DNA from: Lunularia cruciata | Taxonomy: Eukaryota; Streptophyta; Marchantiopsida; Lunulariales; Lunulariaceae | NCBI GenBank assembly: GCA_948567375.1 | Contig: OX419760.1 | Span: forward strand, 16,368,001 to 16,432,000 | Direction: 5' to 3' | Length of the DNA stretch: 64,000 nucleotides | Shown here: positions 31,172 through 42,737 of the stretch, piece by piece | Layout of the letters: the number at the start of each line of letters is the position of its first letter | Position numbering within the stretch: position 1 is the stretch's first letter | Translations under genes and position numbers: made by a program | The notes under the pieces: generated by a model | The model's input: only the letters and a program-made list of their open reading frames with translations | What the model was told of the DNA's origin: nothing | Databases searched by the model: none

Positions 31172-34100
31172 AGACGCAACGTCCTCGTTGTGCAATTGTT
31201 GCTCAAATGCTTGCACCAACATCGGTGCATGTGCCAAATTGGCAGCGGGTTCCCAGGTTGCTTCATAGAGGGGGTAACCTTTCCATTGTACTAGATATTC
31301 CACCCGCAGATGGCGAGTACCACGCATGCGCTTTTGGAGAATCCGCTCCACTTCATATTCCTTTGTGCCATCAATGATTGTCGGACAAGGTCAAATGTCT
31401 TGTGTGGAAGTACCTTGGCCTGATCGGGGAGCATATCTGCATAATAGGGAGACATGGAACACTGGATGGATCTTCATGTGTGGTGGTAGCTCAAGGTGAT
31501 AGGCCACAGCGCCGATGCGACAAAGAATCAAGAAAGGCCCAATAAAATGAGGTCTGAGCTTACGACATCCAACTAATGTGAGGTTGGTTGTCGATAGCCA
31601 CACTTGATCCCCAACATTGAACTCCATGTGCCTACAGTGTGCATCAGCATATTATTTTTGTTGATTTTGCGCAATCTGTAACCTGTGCTTGGCGCTCTCC
31701 ACACCTTGTTAGATTCTAGAAACAAATGTGTTGACTGCATCAACCTTGGTAGTCACTGGACGGATCTTCATCAAGCTAGAAGGTGTGAAGGGATGCTCGC
31801 CATACATGAGGAAGAACGGAGTGACCTGGGTGGAGGCATTCACTGAATTGTTGTAAGCGAATTCCACCAACGGTAGTAGGGTGTCCCACCTCTCTTGCTC
31901 TTCTAAGGTGCGATTAGCTCGCTCTGTTTGGCCATCTGTTTGTGGGTGGTAATCTGTAGACATGGCCAACTTGGTTTTGAAGAAACCAAAGAGTGTTCGC
32001 TAAAACAAACTGGTGAATTGGGTGCCTCTATCGGTGATGAGTACTCTAGACAAGCCATGGTGAGCAAAGACTGCATCTAAGTATAGTTGAGCTAGTTGTG
32101 GAGCGGTCACCTCCTTGGTGGTAGGGCGGACATGAATCATTTTGCTGAGCCGGTCCACAAAGACCACAATGGAGTCAAACCCTGAGGTGGTCTTGGGTAA
32201 TTCACAGACAAGATCCATACTCACTTGTTCCCAACGTCGGGTAGGAGTGGGAAGAGGTTGAAGGAGCCCTGTAGGAGCTTGATTAGAAGCTTTGTTCTGT
32301 TGACAAAGTAGGCAGCTACGCACATAGTCCATCACGTCGTTGCTAATCTTGGGCCAATAGTAATGGCGCTTGACTGCCTCCAAGGTCTTGTCCACTCCAA
32401 CATGAGCTGCAATGGCCAAATCATGACATTCCGCTAGAATGGTGGTGTGTAATTCTGGGACATTTGGGATCCACAATTGGCCCTCTCGAAAGGTGAGTCC
32501 TTGGGTGTTGGTGACACCTTTGGATGATTGCGCTTCTACAATCTGTGGATCAGATTTTGTAGCAGCTAGAATCTCTTGCCAGAATTCAAGGTTAATCTTA
32601 ACCTCTGCCGCGAAGTTGTTGGCCATTGGCATGCGGGTGAATGCATCTGCAAGTTACTTCTTACCTTCCACGTAGGTGATTGTCATGTTGAAGCGTTGTC
32701 GCCACTCTGCCCACCGAATTTGGCGACGAGATAGATCCTTCTGCGTCTCAAGGTAGACTAGAGGTTTGTGGTCTGTCTCTACTACAAATGCCTTCTCGCC
32801 CAGGTAGTGCTTCCAATGCTTGGTTGCTAGAACGATGGCCAGCTCTTCTCATTCTGTGGTGTGGTAGTTGCGCTCTGGTAGTAATAACTTTCGAGAGAAA
32901 TATGCAATTGGATGCCATCCGTCATGCCACTCTTGTTGTAGGACTGCTCCTATTGCTACGCCTGATGCATCCGTAGCTAACTTGATTGGACGTTTTGGGT
33001 CATACCACTTCAAGATTGGTGCATGTAGCAAGGCAGCCTTCAATTCTTGAAAGGCCAACTCTTGTGCAGTTCCCCATGTCCACTTCTCCCCTTGCCAAGT
33101 AGTGCCGTTAAAGGCTGTGCAACCTTGGAGAAGTCCTTGACAAATCTACGATAGAATCCCGTCAACCCCAAGAAGCTCTTAAGTTGAGTCCGATCTTCTG
33201 GGGCACTCCATTTTTGAATGACCTCTATTTTATCTGTCAATACTTGAATGCCCTCTGCACTTACTCTATGCCTTAAGTAGTCTACTTCAAACTTGCCAAA
33301 CTCACACTTTGAGATTTTGGCGTACAACTGATTCTGTCTTAGAATCTGGAGGACCTCTCATAGATGTTGTTTGTGTTCTGTCATCATGCTACTATATACT
33401 AAGATATCATCCAAGAAGACGATAACAGACTTATCCAAGTATGGACGAAATATGTCATTCATTAGGCTCATGAAAGTGGCAGGCGCATTGGTGAGGCCAA
33501 AAGGCATCACAAGATACTCAAAGTGGCCATACCTAGTTCGAAAGGTAGTTTTGTACACATCCTCCTCTGCAATTTGGATTTGATTGTAATCGCTCCGCAA
33601 GTCCAGTTTGGTGAAGTATCTCGCTCCGTGGAGTTGATCAAACAGGTCATCCATGCGAGGTAAGGGGTATTTGTTCTTCATTGTTTACTGATTGAGACCT
33701 CGATAGTCAATGCACATGCGCATTGTACCATCCTTCTTCTTCACAAACAAGACAGGAGCCCCATATGGTGATACGCTAGGTTGGATGAACCCTTTCTGTA
33801 GCATCTCCTCAATTTGAGTCTTACACTCCTCCAACTCATGAGGTGATAGGCGATATGGGGCCTTACAAGGAGGTGTCTTCCCCGGGAGTGTCTCTATTTT
33901 GTGATCTACTCGCCTTTTAGGTGGTAATCTTGAGGGTAGATCATCGGGAAAGACATCTTGAAACTCATCCACTACATCCTTCAATTTCTCAGGAATTTGT
34001 CCAGCAAGTTGTGCACTCTGGACTTCTCTTATTAGACCCATAAAACATCTATCGCTCTTACAGACAGTTGTCGTCCCTACGACATATAGAGGCAGTTTCT

Positions 34101-34575
34101 GCCTGTGTGATTTTTCTTTAACCCCAATGATTGACCATTGGTGGGTTCTCACTACTTTCTTCCTCCAATCCACCATTGGGTTGTATTGCTCCATCCATGG
34201 CATGCCTAAAATTGCATCATAACGGGCTAACTGTATCACTCGCCACTCAATTGCTTCCTGATATTCTCCTACAGAGAGGGTTACCTGTCTAGGTAATGAT
34301 TCAATCCTCTCTATTTGCCCATTTTGTAACTCTACTTCTTCACTTCCATCTCTCTCTAGATCCATTCCCAAGCTTATTGCAACAGAGCGAGACAAGAAAT
34401 TCTCTGTTGCTCCCGGATCTATTAATACTCTCACTTGATTACCTTCTAGGATTCCATTCACGACAATCAATTGTGAGGTTGCCTTTCGGGATCTTTGCGC
34501 ATTATTCTTCTTCCTTCCCTTGCTTCTCTGCTTCCTTATTGAGCCAGTAAGGCCGCGAGGTACATTTACTGGCAA
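31169..34575 (-). pseudogene. gypsy-1 pol: protease, RT, RNase H, integrase, chromodomain
   Basis: Protease: [15 protein letters not shown] (DPG in place of DSG) near 34450. [41 protein letters not shown] near 33410. RNase H: LATDASGVAIGAVL near 32950. Integrase: HHCC motif (HVGVDK, CLLCQQNK) near 32300-32400, then DYHPQTDGQTERANRTL near 31930. Chromodomain: LRVEYLVQWKGYPLYEATWEP at 31240-31310. Stops at about 33683, 33360, 32850, 32640, 32000 and 31710 and a 1-bp frameshift near 33095. Most stops are explained by one C-to-T or G-to-A change (CGA to TGA, CAA to TAA, TGG to TAG). Dead as a polyprotein. Confidence 0.9.
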
Positions 34576-34617
34576 TCTTCGTTTTCCGAAGTGGTTTCCA
34601 CCTCCTCCTCTTCAATG

Positions 34618-35410
34618 TGCCTCTCCATGTTGTTCAAAGATTGCCTATACGAAGGCCAAGGGCCTCTAGGGAAACGAGTGCGACAATTGGTAGATATGTG
34701 CCCAATACGGCCACAATTGTAACAACAGCGTTGTTCTCCTCGAGTCCCTTCTCCTTGTGGGACTCCATCTCTTTGTTCTTCTACCCGTCCTCGCTCTCCT
34801 TGAAGCGGCCGTGCTCCTCAATCCCGGAATCGAAGGTTGCCCAATTCCATCGGTACTGGTCCACCCATGTGTAGCATTTCTGCCCGATAATGTTGAGGTG
34901 GAACTACTCCTTCACCTCCACCTAATGCTCCGGCTATTCTTTGCGCACAAGCAATAGCTTCAAATACCATGCAAGGGTTTTGCACCATGACTTCTTGGCG
35001 AATCCGCTCTTTCAACCCTCGTTTGAAATTGTCGAGACTCATGTCGGTAATTGTGACTTGTAGATCCAGAAACGCCTCCACATACTCTTGTACGCTATTC
35101 TTCTGTCTCAATCCCCATAGTCGGGTTCGAGCCATCTGCACAGAATCCACCGATTGGAAATTCTTGAGCAGTCCTTCTTGCATTGCTGTCCATGTGACCT
35201 CCCTTCTCTCTGCCAGCATGGATCGTTCCCAAGCATCATACCATGTGAGGGCTTTATCGGTCAAGTACCCACATGCAAACACGCCTGCAGCATGCTCTGT
35301 GATCTCTATTGAGAATAATCAAAAATATCAATTCATTCTTGAGATCCAATTCTCCACTACTCCCATCGTACGCTGCCCCTTGTAAGGCTCGATGTTGCAG
35401 GTCTTCTTCA
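34618..35410 (-). pseudogene. gypsy-1 gag
   Basis: The stretch 34818-35282 is open and shows FACGYLTDKALTWYDAWE and the capsid C-terminus. Upstream, the gag start (VVENWISRM) is broken by stops. Downstream lies an intact CCHC knuckle CYNCGRIGHISTNC at 34683-34724. Protease follows in the next frame. Confidence 0.8.
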
Positions 35411-35484
35411 TCCGGAGTAGCAATGTGGCTTCATCGTTGATAATTGTCCATGGTTCCTGCAACACCCAATTGCTAACATCTACT

Positions 35485-35688
35485 TCAATACAGAGTCAAT
35501 ATAATCACTCTGGAAGACGCACAAACTATCGGAACTACCATTGGAACCTCAAAAGCTATCACTCGTTGATAATACTCCTCACCAAAATTCCTAACCACAA
35601 AATCTCTAAATATCAATTTCGGCCTCACTACATAACGGATTTCTACTTGAGTGTTGAAAGGGAGAGGATTTGGGACATTCATATCCAT
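35485..35688 (-). CDS. gypsy-1 pre-gag ORF 2 (shared leader module)
   Basis: 67 residues: MDMNVPNPLPFN, VEIRYVVRPKLIFRDFV, NFGEEYYQRVI, VPIV and the end ILTLY before TGA. It starts 7 bp after the stop of pre-gag ORF 1, in another frame. The PNPLP start matches the gypsy-2 pre-gag ORF. No internal stop, in contrast to pol. Function unknown. Confidence 0.5.
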   Translation of the reverse strand: MDMNVPNPLPFNTQVEIRYVVRPKLIFRDFVVRNFGEEYYQRVIAFEVPMVVPIVCASSRVIILTLY

Positions 35689-35692
35689 ATTA

Positions 35693-35914
35693 TCATAATA
35701 GAATGTAGATCGTCAAATCCCACTCTTTGTCATATATCACCACAGGTAGAATCACCGGGTTTGGTGAGTTCATCACTCTGTCCATGAATTCCGCACCAAA
35801 GTGATAAACTAGCGATACTCTCATCTGCTCACGCTGGATGTACATAACCTTGATGTGGAATGGGTTTGAGAATGGAAAGCTAGGTGCGGGAAATTGTCCC
35901 CCTGGCGCATCCAT
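35693..35914 (-). CDS. gypsy-1 pre-gag ORF 1 (shared leader module)
   Basis: 73 residues: a Pro/Phe-rich start (MDAPGGQFPAPSFPFSNPF), then HIKVMYIQREQMRVSLVYHF, GAEFMDRVM, NPVILPVVIYDKEW and the end IYILL before TGA. It lies about 130 bp after the primer site. It is the copy most like the gypsy-2 one (HFG-x-[DE]-F, VV-x-Y-x-x-EW). No internal stop. Confidence 0.55.
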   Translation of the reverse strand: MDAPGGQFPAPSFPFSNPFHIKVMYIQREQMRVSLVYHFGAEFMDRVMNSPNPVILPVVIYDKEWDLTIYILL

Positions 35915-36041
35915 CCCATCCGCTCTCTAAAGTCCTTCCTAAGTCTAGCGATTACTCTATGTTCTCCACCTCAAATTACTCGGTTTCAGTAGTTCGTGCT
36001 ATTCCAAGAGAGGTGATCCACTCTCTTGGACTAGAACACTC

Positions 36042-36053
36042 GCTCTGATACCA
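36042..36053 (-). promoter_or_regulatory. gypsy-1 primer binding site (initiator-Met tRNA)
   Basis: TGGTATCAGAGC on the minus strand, one base from the 5' LTR. It is the canonical plant iMet primer site, without mismatch. Confidence 0.95.
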
Positions 36054-36054
36054 T

Positions 36055-36800
36055 TGTAATACTCCGAGAACAAGAGAAGAGAGAAAACACAGATTGCACA
36101 CTCAAACATTCGATGCCCCAAGGGAGCACCTTCTCTTTATTATATAGACAAAGAGGATCTCCTACAAGGAAGCTCCACCATAGGATTAGGGACACCGATA
36201 GGTGACATGTCAGCAAGCTCCACCCTTGGATTACTTACTTGGATGGGTGACCTGTCTGGTCCAGGTCCTATCTGGTTGGTCAAACGAGCTTTGACCGGAG
36301 GGAATCTTTTAGGGAATCTTCCTATAGGAATCTCAGAATCACATGAGTAAGGTACCGTTGGAAAGCTCTGGACGAGACCAACCAGGGGGGAGGGAAGGCC
36401 AGCCTTTCCTCAGTGGGGAGGGGGGGGGGGAATTTGCACATTTTTGAGGTCTAATTCATCCGTTTAGGCCTCCGAAATTGCCTTCAAAGATTTCAGGCAT
36501 TTTTCGGTTCCTACTCTATTAGTAGAAGTCCCCTTTTGGTGATACCTCTTTCTGATCTGTTTAGTCCATCATGTGTAACATCCTTCCAGATGTTACCAAA
36601 CCAATTCTCACCTTTAAATCATATGTCTAGCTATTGGTTCTAAGGTTCTCAAGTCTATTTTGGTTTCTGCCCTATTAGTAGAAGTACTCTTTTGGTGATA
36701 CTTCTATTTGATCTATTTTAACCATCATGTATAACATCATTCTAGATGTTACCAAACTGAATTTCACATCTAGATCATATGGCTAACCCTTGGTATTACA
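36055..36800 (-). repeat. gypsy-1 5' LTR
   Basis: 746 bp. Same ends and internal direct repeats as the 3' LTR. The extra length comes mainly from a longer G run near 36417-36430. Confidence 0.95.
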
Positions 36801-36805
36801 CTTTC
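36801..36805. repeat. Target-site duplication of gypsy-1, right
   Basis: CTTTC, identical to 30413-30417. Confidence 0.95.
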
Positions 36806-38330
36806 TGTCCACCATAGCCAAGAACTCAAAGGCTCAACATCAAAGAAGTGAGCTCTTTGGGGCTGCACTTTTGGGGTATACCTCTTATTTTGACCTAGAT
36901 ATCCAACCCTAACGGTCCAACTAATAGCACACCTAATGGTGCAAGGGAAGATGGACCCCACTGTATAGTCAGTATCACAAACATGAAATGTGACTATCAA
37001 CAAGTAGCCTATGCATAACTACCAAAATACCGCTTACTACCAACACTACTATTTCAATGTTTGAGAAATCTAGGTGCAATGCTACAAATGGCATAATAAG
37101 ATATACCTAACCGTGGAGCAAGAATACACAAGACAAGACATTAGACATTGAAGAAGCATTATGCAATGAAAAAGTGTATATATGTATATGAATATACAAA
37201 TTGCACAAGTACAAACTATGTATGTATGTATATAAACACCACCACGCCAAGAAAGACAACACAATATGAAGTGCAAAAGAAAAATTTTACACTAAACCAA
37301 AACTACACAAGTAAAAAACTATACAAGAATACACAAGACAACATCTCATAGAACAAAACAAGCCATTAGACTCTAAAGAGGCATTATCCAATGAAGAAGT
37401 GTACATATGTCTATATGTACAAATTGTGGTGAAAAGTACAAGTGATAATAACTCCTCATGACATTGTAGGAACTTGAATGGTATCCTCTATAATTATATC
37501 TTTTACAATAAAAGGAGGCTGAATGGTATCCTCTATAATCATGTCCTCAAAAATCATGTAATTGTGTACTCAAAAATGATATCCTTTGAATTGGTATATG
37601 GTGGAAGGTGCTCTACTCTATTATGCTCTAGTGTTGCATCAATGTGCCTAAATGAAGCGTTTATTGATTGACATTGGACTATATCTTCACATGAGTTCCT
37701 ACTCTAGCATGCATATGAAGATTTTGAAAGATGGCTGCTAAACCCTCATATAGATCTGCACTATAATATCTAAGATGTTTTGATGTCTACTCCTCAATGA
37801 GAAACTCAACAGTAATCATGTGTCTACTCAAAATCTATCTAAGAGAGCTATCACAAAGTCACATGATGAGGTATGTGAATCTACTATTATCAAACAAACA
37901 ATAATAAATAATGGAGTATGGATAATACTATGAAGATTGTTCCTACAATACAGAAGTAATGCATTATCAACTATTAATATATCTTGAAGTGATAGATCTA
38001 GACTATAAATGCACTATAAGGTCTATGTGTGAAATCTCTCCAATGATCCTTGAACTCATCCATCTCATAGAGCAAGGCCATAAATTGTGCACTTGTGTGT
38101 ATTCCCTCAAGTAAGAAATTATGATCCTTCATGTGTTTGAGGAGATACTTGCAATCTGCCCTTGTGTGCTATCAATCCAAATGATAATCTTAAAGTGTGT
38201 AAAAAAATACTCCATGAACTTACTCTAGGCCATGATTCATACCTAAAAGTACTCATGGCTCTATAATTGGTCCATCTACAATATTGCACGAAGTTAGACC
38301 ATTGGCTAGAAAGACTACTACTATCCCACA
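36806..38330. other. Non-coding AT-rich stretch with short repeats
   Basis: No gene is recognised. A segment near 37125-37215 is repeated in diverged form near 37330-37440 (both with ATGAAGAAGTGTA-like phrases and TATGTATA runs). GAATGGTATCCTCTATAAT occurs twice with a 45-bp period near 37475-37540. Probably decayed repeat DNA. Confidence 0.45.
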
Positions 38331-38339
38331 TAGTATCTA

Positions 38340-38600
38340 GGGAAATTGTCAAAAATGCACTACAATAAATACTCATATCATAAACCTAAAAAATTCAATA
38401 TTTACAACAATAACTTTGGTATTTATTGAGCCTTGATATTGGTTCAGACTGATTGTTTGTGGGGTTGGGCTTGGAAAGGGTGAGACATGGTGGTCTTTGG
38501 TGTTCCATAGGTTGTACAAACTTGATACCCTTTCATGAGAACCAAGGAGGGTACCTAGTCCTTTGAGCTTGTCTCTATGGGGTTTTTCTTCACTAATTTG
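38340..38600. repeat. MULE left terminal inverted repeat
   Basis: About 250 bp matching 42480-42728 in reverse complement, with substitutions and small indels. Both arms keep a TCTCATGA phrase and a TATTGTTGTAAATATTGAATT phrase (cut short here). Confidence 0.8.
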
Positions 38601-40609
38601 GATTAGAGCACAAACAAATGACAAATAAGGTCATGGAAGCAATGTGAAGGACTAGGTGAAAAAAATCAAGCCAAGTAATAGAGAGAGGGAAAAGAAATGG
38701 AGTAGAAGTAGGCGGAGGAGGATTCAAGAACATAGGGGTTTTAGTGTAAGATTATGAGCACACGCCCTACCATACATTTTAGTTCTGATTTCACATCGTT
38801 TTGTTCATTTTATTTTTTATGTCACAAGATCAATGTTGAGGCAATGAGGCTTTAGTTGTTATAAGTTTATTTCAAGTGAACCTCCACTATGTAAAACTTA
38901 CATTTAAGATATAGACTATCGTTTATGTATACTATAAGTCACTGGTGAACTTCTTGATTATCTTGGGGCTAATTATGAATGTCTTACACTCAATGATAAA
39001 TATTGGAGCTCCTTAGTTGTCAATAAAACTAAAACTAGAACTTGGTCCACAAGAGGCATTTTGCCCAACTATATATAAATTGTCAAATCATGTACTAATT
39101 ATGAACCATCAATAGAAAGAAACATCTATATGATAGATTGAATCAAAGAAATACTGATTACAGATAAAAATTATATACCACCTAGTCAAAATTGTATCTT
39201 ACTATTTATTTCCACATTTTCATTTTGTAATTTACTTGTTATTAATGTAACAAACAAGTGGCAATGATATGAAACAATGTGCACTATAGATATAAGCAAT
39301 TAGAACTTGTCACCTTAAACCATGGCTAGTGAAATTGAGTTCTTGAATGATGTGGGCTAATGGCCAATCAATTTAAAAGCTCCACCACAAGGAGCAATTT
39401 AGTACATTTAGCCTTATTATTTTGCAATGAAAGGCATTCATGAGATCTAAAGCAATAGTGTGGTTCATTTGATTCTTTAAGACCTATAATGCCATCACTC
39501 AAAATCCCAATAGACTAGAGCTCTTGTTAAGTTCAAAGGTCTAACTTCCTACAATGGCCTCATAGAAGGTGTTTCATTGATAGCATACCACTTGGAGAGT
39601 CTATAAGTTCTTCATAAATACCATTTATGATAAATAAGCATAAACCCAACTCTTCATTGACTATGTATCACTTTGTATAGGTTTCCAAAAAGTACCAAAC
39701 AAAGCTATGAAGTACTTTCCCAACTTTGAGAAGTTAAACTCTAGCATGCAATTGTCAATGCATCTATGGACCTTGAGGTTTTAGTACCAAACAAAGGATT
39801 TCAACATATGAGAACCAAAGCTTCAAAATTGCAAGTTCACATAGAATTTGGACCCAAGCATTTGAGGATTTAAGTTTGAACCATGATATCATGGTTCTCC
39901 TACTCATAAGCAACCCCAAACTAGTTTAAACAAGTCTTGTGTGATGTGATTGGGATGTCACAAAAATCAAATAAAGTCTTTTCTTTTATGTAGGTGACAA
40001 CTACCTAAGAAGACTGAGCTCAATAATAAGGGGTTTGTTTAGAACTTGCTCTAGGGATTTCTTTTTGTAGGATTTTCCACTACATAATCCTAAGATGTTG
40101 GATTCTTGATCATCTTTCAATTCCATGTTTTCAAATAATACTACTCATAGTGGATAGTCAACCAATAGTAGCCTTATGTATTTAGGTCTTTGACTCTTGA
40201 TGTGACTATCTTCCATTATTTTGGTCCATTTGAAGGTTAAATCAGCAAATAATACTTTGTCTGAACTCCTCTTCAGATGTGTGTTTGTGCATGGTTTATA
40301 TTTTGATTATTTTCTTCCATATTTTCAACAATATTTATTTGTCAATCACATAATTTATCCATGGTATGATGGCTTGAGTTGGAAGTGCAATCTTATGAGT
40401 AATTCACTCCTTGATTGATAGGACTTAGCTATACTTGAAATTATCTAAAATTATGATAGAAAAAATAACCATTATCTCTTTGCATTCTTGTTGAATTGTA
40501 TGATAGTTGATCTTCCAAAGCAAATAGTACAAGTTTTGTCTTGCCTTCCATTTTCAATCTCGGTAGTAATTTGGAAAAATATTATACAAGATAGAGAATG
40601 TGATCAGTT

Positions 40610-41650
40610 ATTGTGAACCCTAAACCCAAAGTCAATTTTATGCAAGGCACAAGATATGATAGTGCAAGGAACTTAGAAGCAAAAATACAATTTTATGCAC
40701 TTAGTAGGCAAATTGAGCTAAAGGTACATTCATGTAAGTCCAAAATATATGCAGTTCAATCATGTAGGTGCAAGACATGTACAGTTCATTATAGATGATC
40801 TTTAACACATGCTCATGCATGTTTTATCTTGTTTACAACTTATCAAGTCTGATAAAATATGCTATAAAGCATGTTGTGATTCTAATGCTTGCAATTGGAA
40901 ACTTTGTGCTATAATTATGTACAATTTAATTGCATTCACAATTTGGACTATCCATGATGTTCAACACATGTAGAGGTACAAACCACCTTGGAAACCGCCA
41001 AGCTAGTGTGACTTGGTTTGCATAGAATATTTTCTATAAGCTTTACAAACACACCAAACTACAAGCCAAAGGAAATTTAACATGACATCCAACATAAACA
41101 TGCCATTCTTGTGCAATATCACAATATTTAGTGCTAAAAGAGGTGACCCTTACTACACTAAACCCTATCCATGGTTCCTATTAAGAAAGATATGCCCATC
41201 TACCTCAATATCGTACATATTTATTTTAAGCACACCTTGTAGCATTGTATTGGTAGAGACCACTAGAATCAACCGCTTCAATCAGTTTTTCATTGCATAT
41301 TTTGCATCAATTTTAGGATTCCTCATTGATTGCTAGCCACTCTTGGGCATTGAAAAAACACACCTAAAGAGAAAATACCAAGGGATATTCCTTTGTGCCA
41401 TTAGTATAGATGTAGAAGGGCAACTTTTACCTATTGCTTTTGCAATCATTGATTCCAAAAATAACACAAATTGGGATTGGTTTCTTAAGAACTTATTGCA
41501 AAGCTTTATAAAAGCATTGACAGATGGAGCATACTTTCCAAAAATCACATTCAAGAGCCACCTTATATTCTATAGTTGTGTGACTCTTGAGTTCTATGCA
41601 TTAATGTGTGGAGTTAGGAATTTGGTATTGTTTGACCATAAACATTAAGA
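40610..41650 (+). pseudogene. MULE transposase relic (MuDR DNA-binding and DDE-core fragments)
   Basis: The N-terminal MuDR-like domain is seen at 40610-40790 (KVNFMQGTRYDSARNLEAK, IELKVHSCKSKIYAVQ). A linker with CNWKLCAIIMYN and GNRQASVTWFA follows near 40890-41030. The catalytic region is at 41330-41640: THLKRKYQGIFLCAISID and QLLPIAFAIIDSKNNTNWDW, the classic MULE transposase signature. The position of the first catalytic Asp appears as Glu (GIEKTHLK). Stops separate the pieces. No SWIM zinc finger was found downstream. Confidence 0.75.
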
Positions 41651-42479
41651 TCCAAGAATGCCATTGTCTTTCCATTTGAAACAATCATTGTATAATAATG
41701 ATCCTTATTGGAGATAATATGATATAGATCACTAGATTTAAGCCATCAAGATAGGCTTATAATTAAGCTTGACCACGGACTTGGGATATAATTATAGAGA
41801 AGTTCTTTTGATGGTTGAGTGCCTTTTCTCATTGTAGTAGATGTCTTCATGGGCGATTGGGCTAATGCAAATGTATGGAGAAATTGTGAATTATCATGTT
41901 TGTTTTCACATGCACTCAATTTGAGTCAAAAGAATTCTAAATAATTTCATCCATATTTCACTCTCAAGCATGGGAGTCTTGCTTCCAAACTTGCATTTTA
42001 TTAAATGAGTTGGTAAAATTTGAGACTAACACCATTACTTCACTCTTGAGCATATAGTCAATAAGCAATCATGTAGACAAAATTTACAAAACTAGGAGGT
42101 TAAGGAAATGATTTACTAAATGTTGATATTCCACTTCCTTTCACCTAGATCTCAAGATTCAAGTGGCCTACCCATGTGTAAACCTCTTCATGTGTAAAGT
42201 GAGGCCTAAGCAGATACTATTATTCATCAAGACTAATATTTACTCTTGCAAATGGAAAGTGTGTCAGCTTCAAACTGATCACTCACAATAAGAGACCCAC
42301 ACAATGAGAGACCAAATTGACATCAATAACCTTCCCTAATGGTTGATAGCACTTGCCATGAAACATTTCCTCATTTCTCCCATTCTTCCTCAATCATTTA
42401 AGGAGTACTCTTATGATGCCATTGTAGTGAAGAAGTACTCAATTATCTATATCATTCTTATATCATTGTATACTCCATA

Positions 42480-42728
42480 GAGATACATAGACAAACATGA
42501 GGAAGCAAGTGCTATCCCTAGTTTCTCATGAGAGGATACCAAGTTGGTACTACCCATGGAACCCCAAAGATTCATATGGCCTGATCTTTTTTGACCCAAC
42601 CACACAAACTAGCACTCTAAACCAACATCAAGGCTTGGTAAATACTAAGGCTATTGTTGTAAATATTGAATTGTTTAGGGTATTTTTATAATATAAGTAT
42701 TTTTTGTAGGAATTTTTGACAATTCTCC
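42480..42728. repeat. MULE right terminal inverted repeat
   Basis: Reverse-complement partner of 38340-38600; ends GACAATTCTCC directly before the 9-bp duplication. An apparent open frame here (42497-42691) is mirrored in the left arm and is not a gene. Confidence 0.8.
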
Positions 42729-42737
42729 TAATATCTA

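Larger units (their letters stand above)
30418..36800 (-). mobile_element. gypsy-1: complete, inactive chromodomain Ty3/gypsy element
   Basis: 6383 bp between perfect 5-bp duplications. On the minus strand: 5' LTR (36055-36800), tRNA-iMet primer site, two short pre-gag ORFs, gag with CCHC knuckle, protease, RT, RNase H, integrase, chromodomain, polypurine tract and 3' LTR (30418-31155). Gene order and chromodomain make it a chromovirus. Chromodomains of this group are known to direct integration to marked chromatin. The LTRs differ at roughly 20 positions by eye, so it is not recent. Many stops and at least one frameshift kill pol. A solo LTR of the same family lies at 4922-5659. Confidence 0.95.
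38340..42728 (+). mobile_element. Mutator-like element (MULE), full length but decayed
   Basis: 4389 bp. Terminal inverted repeats of about 250 bp: the left end GGGAAATTGTCAAAAATGC and, read from the right, GGAGAATTGTCAAAAATTCC; similarity continues inward on both sides. The flanks TAGTATCTA (38331-38339) and TAATATCTA (42729-42737) are a 9-bp target duplication with one mismatch, the hallmark of the Mutator superfamily. Inside, on the plus strand, lie remnants of a MuDR-type transposase (about 40610-41650). Stops throughout; not autonomous. Confidence 0.85.

Noticed and set aside
42497..42691. 64-codon ORF similar to a minus-strand ORF at 38373-38624
   Set aside because: The similarity is that of the two MULE terminal inverted repeats, not of proteins.
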